NCBI GenBank assembly: GCA_963995505.1
Contig: OZ023199.1
Location: 4,025,906 to 4,089,905 of the forward strand
Length of the DNA: 64,000 bases
Origin: Hypericum androsaemum
Lineage: Eukaryota > Streptophyta > Magnoliopsida > Malpighiales > Hypericaceae
Direction of reading: 5' to 3'
In this document: one piece after another, positions 58,846 through 64,000 of the stretch
Layout: every line of letters starts with the position of its first letter
Position numbering within the stretch: the first letter of the stretch is position 1
The notes under the pieces: generated by a model
What the model was told of the DNA's origin: nothing
The model's database searches: none
Seen by the model: only the letters and a program-made list of their open reading frames with translations
Program-made: the position numbers and the translations under genes

Positions 58846-61685
58846 TCAAGAAATTGAGTTCCTCCACCTCCTTGGAGCCTTTCTGATCTGTTCAGCAGGG
58901 ACTTGGCTTCCAATCTCTTGGTGTTCCAGGTTAGCCCCCTTCCCAAGTTTGCTCAGTTTCTTCCACCCTGTAGTCCAGGCTGATGCCTGTTTCTTATTCG
59001 TCATCTTACCGAACTGCTTCTGCAAGTTTTCCATGTCATTCGAGAGCTCCAGGTACTTCGCCTTGACGCTTTCGAGTTCGAACTTGAGCGTGTTGATGTC
59101 CTTCTTGGCAGTAGCCCATCCTTCTTGGAATGACTGTGGTGTACCTTCAAGTAGTGTCTTCCTGTTCTGTATCATCGGCTGGTACTGCGTATCGCCGGTG
59201 TCTTTAACCGAGTTGCTGTTGGCTATTGCATTGTTTATCTTGACCTGTTCGGAGAGGAGCACTTGAACTACCACTCTGAGCGGCAGCCTCTCGTTTTGCG
59301 CAGCGTGCATACATGCGTCAATCGAGAGCTTCTGGCAGTCCATAACCCGACAGAGGCGTTTCCTTTCGTGTTCGGAGAGCGTTGGATGCGCCTGCGCAGA
59401 TACAAACCATGATCAGACATTTGTAAGTTGTGACAAATGCGGAAAGATCAAGGACTGCAATTACCTTCAGATAAGAATCAACGGCTCGATATAGTCCATC
59501 GTCACAGGTCCTGGCAGATTCGGGCAGAGCTTCTGCTAGTACCTGAAACTTGGTCAGGCAGAGGTTTCTATCTCTTGAAACCTCTGTAAGATAGCCATCA
59601 ACGAGCCTAGCTACTCTCATCTTGGCATTAGGATTGGTTACCCTTTGAGCTCCATCATACATATGCTTGTCTGAAAACGATTGTCTGCTCGGACTCGAGC
59701 TCTCGGTTTGTTCCTGCACAAGAAACTGCTCGAGAATCCTCTGAACAAGATCAACATCATACATAGTGTCAGTCTCGTTATACGAAGGAATCAGGAGGTC
59801 TGCAAGTGTAGCCTGTTCGAACTGCATCCCTACGCGTTTCTCCATCTCCGTTACTAATGCTGCTGCCACCTTCAACATGTTTGCCATACGAAGGAGGCGG
59901 AGAAGGAAGCTGCAAGAAACGCTATCCTTCTGTGGTGGGATTATGCTGATGAGGCTCTCTACAATCATACGCTGATCCTTCGTCTGGATCGATGGAGGGA
60001 CGTCTCTAACTCCGGCAACAATCATATGAAGTCCGCCTTTCCAACTACTGCCACCGCCATTGCTGTTGCTAGTGCTGCTGTTGTTGTTGCTTCCTTCATC
60101 CAGACTTGCTGCTCCATCTTTAATCAAACACGGGAGCCATTTCGAGGCGTACTGGACTATCGCAGCGCCTACCAATTCGAATCTCATTCCCTTTACTCTA
60201 ATGGCAGTAATCACCCTTACAAAGTGATCAATCCTGAGTATCGAAACATCTTCGAACCACCAGTCGGGAGGAACTGGCTGGCTTCTGCTTGGACTCGAAT
60301 CTTTCATCTCATTCCATTTCGGACTAGAAACATTTGGTGGCTTTCCAGTGTATGGCCACCTGATTCCTTTCGGATTGGCACAAGCCTTCCACGCAATCGA
60401 CTCGCTGCACCTCCGGACAATCTGAAGGTTCTCTGCCCACGGCGAGAGTTTCTCACAGCTCTTCAACACCAATATCGAATCCCTCCACGACGACAACACG
60501 ACATAACTAAGAAACGCTTCGGTCTTGAATATGAGGTTGCCTTCCTCCAAATCCTCTGTCATTTCCATGTACTCTGCAGCACACCTGAGGCCAGATATAT
60601 TGGCTGCGGTTAGATCAACAGCGATCCCGTAGCAGAACTTCGTGGCGAGCTCGAATGCCTCAGGACCACCGGGAAGATCGTCCAACGCAAGCTTGATCGG
60701 GTCAGGACCACGCGACTCGTATATGATCCTGTTCATCTTTCCACTCCTTGAAAGCAGTGGATACTACCACCAGAACCAAAAACGAAAAAGTGAGTTGAAC
60801 TAGTCCATTCCATTCCATCCAAAGTCCTACCTGGCTTCTTGTACGAATTCTGATGGAAACCAAATAAACAAAAAAGCTGCACCTACCTTGTGCAAGTGGA
60901 AATTGACATCTCCAATCCGGACTAGAAGGTCACTAGGAATATCAGTTTCCACATACCTGCAAATGAACCACAGCCCACCAAATTACTTCCAGCCAACCCC
61001 AAAAGAAACAGCAACATGGTCACAGCTGCAACAGGCTACACTCCGTACCGGAGATTCAACACTCACTTTTAGTATTGTACGAGGGTCAAGTGAACATGTC
61101 TAACCGACTCAGTTATTGATTGGTTATATATGTTCACTTGCATTTTTAATAAAATATCTACCTTTCCAAAAAAAAACAAAATTTTGGAAAATTTTGGAAC
61201 ACGCACAGATTTTTATCTAAGTCGTGTAGCAGCACACTATACTTAGGACTATTTCAGCCCTAAGTAGCCCTAGCATTATATAAATCCTTCTACGTATTGA
61301 ACTTAGCTAACCTATAACTAACAAGAATATCAACAATACGAGAGAACCCAAGAAAAGGCAAGTTCCTTACTTTGTCTCATATAGTCTTATATAGTGGGGA
61401 ACCATTAAAACCATTTACATAAATTCACGTGATGGTAAATTAAAAACGGCTTTAAATACAACCGTTAAGCAAATTTATTTGAATTAAATATATTAAAATT
61501 TTGAAATAACATAATTTGTCAACAAGAAAGAAAGGAAAACCAGAAGAAAAGAAGCAATCTAACCATGAATGGTCTCTTAGCTCAAACCCATCAATCTTAA
61601 CTCCATGCTTGCTTGAGGAAAGCACTCCATTGCCATAATCTCTACCACCACCACCACCAGCAGACTCACTCTCAGAATCCCACAT
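58846..61685 (-). CDS. NPH3: NPH3 phototropism BTB scaffold
   Basis: NPH3 binds phototropin at the plasma membrane and acts as a CUL3 substrate adaptor in phototropism. Minus-strand exons 61685-61564, 60956-60887, 60763-59465 and 59391-58846 join in phase to give 678 aa. The N-terminal BTB region includes [30 protein letters not shown] and [18 protein letters not shown]. The NPH3 domain runs from [19 protein letters not shown] to [20 protein letters not shown] and [19 protein letters not shown]-terminal coiled coil follows ([20 protein letters not shown]). The last residues are [10 protein letters not shown]; the Ser third from the end corresponds to the light-regulated 14-3-3 site of Arabidopsis NPH3 (Ser744). 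This supports NPH3 itself rather than another NRL protein. The start is the ATG of MWDSESES, and a Gly run follows. Confidence 0.94.
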
Positions 61686-62414
61686 GCTAGGAAGTTGGAA
61701 CCAAGAAGCAGAAAGAGCAAAAAGGGTTGCTAATGGACGGACTATGAGTAGAGTTTTGCTTGCTCTTGATGAGGAGCTAGTGAAAGAGATGGAGGAAAAT
61801 CCCACATGGGATGGGATGTTATCTTCCAATTGTCGGCTTCCTCGTGGAGTTTGAATGGGAATTTGCTTCTTTTAAACGTTACAGGCTGTGAAAATATGGG
61901 ACGACATTGGTCTTTAGACATCTCAATACTGTTTCGGATCCTGTCGTGTAATGTTATGTCCTCCCACTGAGACTGATTAGTTTCTTCCACATTTCTTTCC
62001 GCCACTGGGGACGTCACCTGCTGATTGATTGGGAAGCCTTGCAGATTCAATCTAGCTTCCACATGTTCGAATTTTTTGTAACACAGGTGTCTTATTGGAA
62101 AATTTTTGCCACGTTTCAAGAGTTTTATCCAACTTAAAATTAATCTCTTCACTAAATGTCCAGATACAAGTGGTATTTAAAAAACCTTTTTCTTTCCATT
62201 TCTCGAAAGTTTCATTGTCCTGTGTCATGATAATTCTGGGTCCAATTCACGTTTTGGTGCGGGTATTTTTGTCACTATCAAAAATGAAATCAATTACACA
62301 GAACTTTTACATATTTTTACATGTCTTGCTGTTTAGGAGTCGAATATTTTTGTCATTATGAAAAAATATCTCGTTGAAAAAGTGACCAAAAAAATGGGTG
62401 CAAGTACTTATTAA
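61686..62414 (-). other. NPH3 upstream region
   Basis: Likely holds the NPH3 promoter and leader. A long open frame runs into exon 1 from upstream (to about 62,150) without resembling a known protein, so it is best read as 5' leader rather than coding. No TATA box was clear. Confidence 0.4.
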
Positions 62415-62835
62415 CATTGTTTTGAAAAACGACCTGGATCTCAACCCATATTTTGGTGACCAGTTGAACTATTGGTCGGACCGAACTTTTTTTATTAAAA
62501 TATATTTTTTCAAATTATATATATATATATAGTCGTATATTTAACCACACTCACACCTCCAAACATCATCAAATACATGCACAAATAGCATGTGCCAAAG
62601 AAGGTTTTTTAATTCTATGATTAAAAGTTTGAACAAAAATGGCAAAATACGGTAAATTGAGACTCGATTATTCATTTTTTTGGACAAACCTAACGAACCA
62701 GAATTTTCCGGATCATTTTTTTGGTCCGACCAAAAAATGGCCGGTTTGTTAGGTTGACGTCCTGACCTATATTTTTTACCCAATAAATCTTTTGATTCGC
62801 AGTCCGTTCAGTCGGACCCCGTCTTTAAAAATAAT
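62415..62835. mobile_element. GACCGG-type Mutator-like MITE, 421 bp
   Basis: Between ACTTATTAA (62406-62414) and GCTTATTAA (62836-62844), a duplication of 9 bp with one change. Left end TTGTTTTGAAAAACGACC; right end GTCTTTAAAAATAAT, inverted. GGTCGGACCG and AGTCCG blocks lie inside. Same family as the 985-bp element at 8,158. Confidence 0.65.
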
Positions 62836-62992
62836 GCTTATTAATTAATTTTGTAAATACGAGGGACCTATTAATACTATGCTATTTTTATTAATCAATT
62901 TATCCAAATATCATAGACGTATAATTTTTTTACCCTTTTCTATATATATGTATGATCTAAACTTTTTATCGCACAAACCAATTTATAAGTTA

Positions 62993-63607
62993 TGGGTGCG
63001 AAACGTACGAGTGAAAAGATCCCTGACGGTTTTGACGCGTAATTAACGAGTAATTACGTGTTAAACCCGTTTAATTAACAAACTAATTTGTTAATAATAA
63101 ATCACTTAATTGTTGAAGTAAGAGATCCACAGGCTCGGGTCCACAACTTCTTCGTGCTGGTCGAATTACAATCACGTTCGAACGGATCCGTAATCGATTT
63201 TCACGAGATTTCCTTTAATCGAAAATCTGATTAAAATTTTGGAACTGATCCGGAATTTTCCTTTTGTATTGAGTGGTTGTGGGAAAAGTTACAAATTGGT
63301 CCAGCCGGATTTCTCCTTTTATAGGAAAATCCGGACAGCCACACATCCGCCACGTGGCACGCCACGTGTCGCCACAGGCCACATGTCCGCCACGTGGCAA
63401 AGCTACCTCATAGCTTTGCCACGTGGCAAAGCTATGTGTAGCTTTGCCACGTGTGACGTCAGCGCCACGTCATGCTGACGTGGCGCTTGCGTAGCTTGGG
63501 TCGGTCAACGCGGGTTGACCGGCCCATCCAACCCAACTTTTTGGGCCTAATGGGCCCGGGCCCAATTAGGCACAATAATAATTGCCTATTGGGCCCAAGG
63601 TCCAACA
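62993..63607 (-). mobile_element. 3' LTR of a minus-strand LTR retrotransposon
   Basis: On the minus strand the LTR would start TGTTGGACCTTGGGCCC at 63607, directly after a purine tract GAGTGGGAGA (63608-63617), which fits a polypurine tract. It would end at CACCCA near 62993. TG-CA ends and the tract support an LTR about 615 bp long. The second LTR and the target duplication are beyond the window, so the left border is tentative. Confidence 0.5.
63349..63485. promoter_or_regulatory. G-box cluster in nested palindromes
   Basis: Five CACGTG motifs (63351, 63363, 63391, 63420 and 63448) plus a palindromic TGACGTCA (63454-63461) and CCACGTCA/TGACGTGG lie within 137 bp. From 63389 to 63453, GCCACGTGGCAAAGCTA and TAGCTTTGCCACGTG alternate as inverted arms. 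These are binding sites for plant bZIP and bHLH factors. The cluster lies in the LTR and could serve as its enhancer. Confidence 0.6.
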
Positions 63608-64000
63608 TCTCCCACTCAATTATTATTGACCTTGATCAACAGTTATCAGATTTCTTTAAAGAATTTCGTGCGACCAGCACACGTCGAGTATGTTAAGCCA
63701 AATTCAAGAGCACAGACACTCAGGCTACTTGAATAGTAGCATCTCGACAACCTTCTTGTATAATGTATGCTATTACCCCAGGACTCATGTCACATTCCAT
63801 TGTTCACATCAGTGATTTCAAACAATTATATTCGGGTTCACTATTGTACTTTTCAATACAATTGGTGCACCTGAACCACGAAACTCAGAATGTGATGAAC
63901 AGAGTTCCTTCTCCCTTAACTATATTCCTTTCATAATGATACAGCCTGCTTTTCTGGTCAGCCCTGCCAGGTCGAATCGCTATGCCATAACCTTTTCATG
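63608..64000 (-). mobile_element. Internal 3' region of the LTR retrotransposon
   Basis: Follows the polypurine-like tract in the retrotransposon's 5' direction and runs off the right edge. No protein domain is open in the part visible. The assignment rests on adjacency to the LTR. Confidence 0.4.

Noticed and set aside
60026..60613. 195-codon plus-strand open frame
   Set aside because: Antisense to the NPH3 large exon, which is fully supported by conserved protein sequence.
61150..61190. A-run in NPH3 intron 1 as a LINE tail
   Set aside because: The tail looks LINE-like, but no target duplication or 5' boundary was visible.
61742..62152. 136-codon minus-strand frame upstream of NPH3
   Set aside because: It does not resemble a known protein and sits in the expected leader/promoter; treated as non-coding.

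Overview
This 64-kb window is nuclear DNA from a flowering plant, most likely a eudicot. The evidence is GT-AG introns in almost every gene, an AT-rich background with GC-rich exons, and plant-specific families: a plastid-type beta-carbonic anhydrase, NPH3, PELPK-type cell-wall proteins, GH9 endoglucanases and ATL RING proteins. The species cannot be named from the sequence alone. No bacterial, organellar or CRISPR-type locus was seen.

Region by region. 1-1,089: 5' exons of a minus-strand gene resembling a ULP2-type SUMO protease, running off the left edge. 2.6-3.6 kb: short repeats and a small transposon. 4.5-6.7 kb: complete nine-exon beta-carbonic anhydrase. 6.4-13.4 kb: a tandem duplication that copied the last two carbonic anhydrase exons and the downstream DNA. 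It is broken by a Mutator-like element, a 506-bp retro-insertion and a probable gene-capturing Helitron (10,130-13,084) carrying patatin-like and ATL RING fragments. 13.7 kb: PELPK-type gene. 15.2-15.8 kb: 5'-truncated LINE immediately upstream of a nine-exon Rab escort protein gene (15,954-20,299). 20.65-40.2 kb: two adjacent direct copies of a roughly 7-kb unit. Each carries a GH9 endo-1,4-beta-glucanase gene; the first is a pseudogene and the second is intact. Each copy also has private transposon insertions, and the other copy supplies the empty site. 40.7-46.7 kb: four more short secreted proline-rich genes. 49.3-50.8 kb: mitochondrial-type ribosomal protein L22. 52.4-53.6 kb: decayed gene of a plant methyltransferase-like family with a candidate upstream ORF. 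54-56.1 kb: fold-back elements. 57 kb: an isolated FKBP exon. 58.8-61.7 kb: NPH3 phototropism scaffold. 62.4-64 kb: a small inverted-repeat element and the edge of an LTR retrotransposon.

The genes have unrelated housekeeping or plant-specific roles and form no pathway. The likely exception is a shared cell-wall theme: five small secreted proline-rich proteins plus the secreted glucanase. The most unusual signal is a scatter of seven 13-39-bp insertions, each with an A-run (or T-run) and flanked by 11-17-bp direct repeats. They look like almost completely truncated retrotransposition events. At one of them a paralogous empty site is present inside this window.
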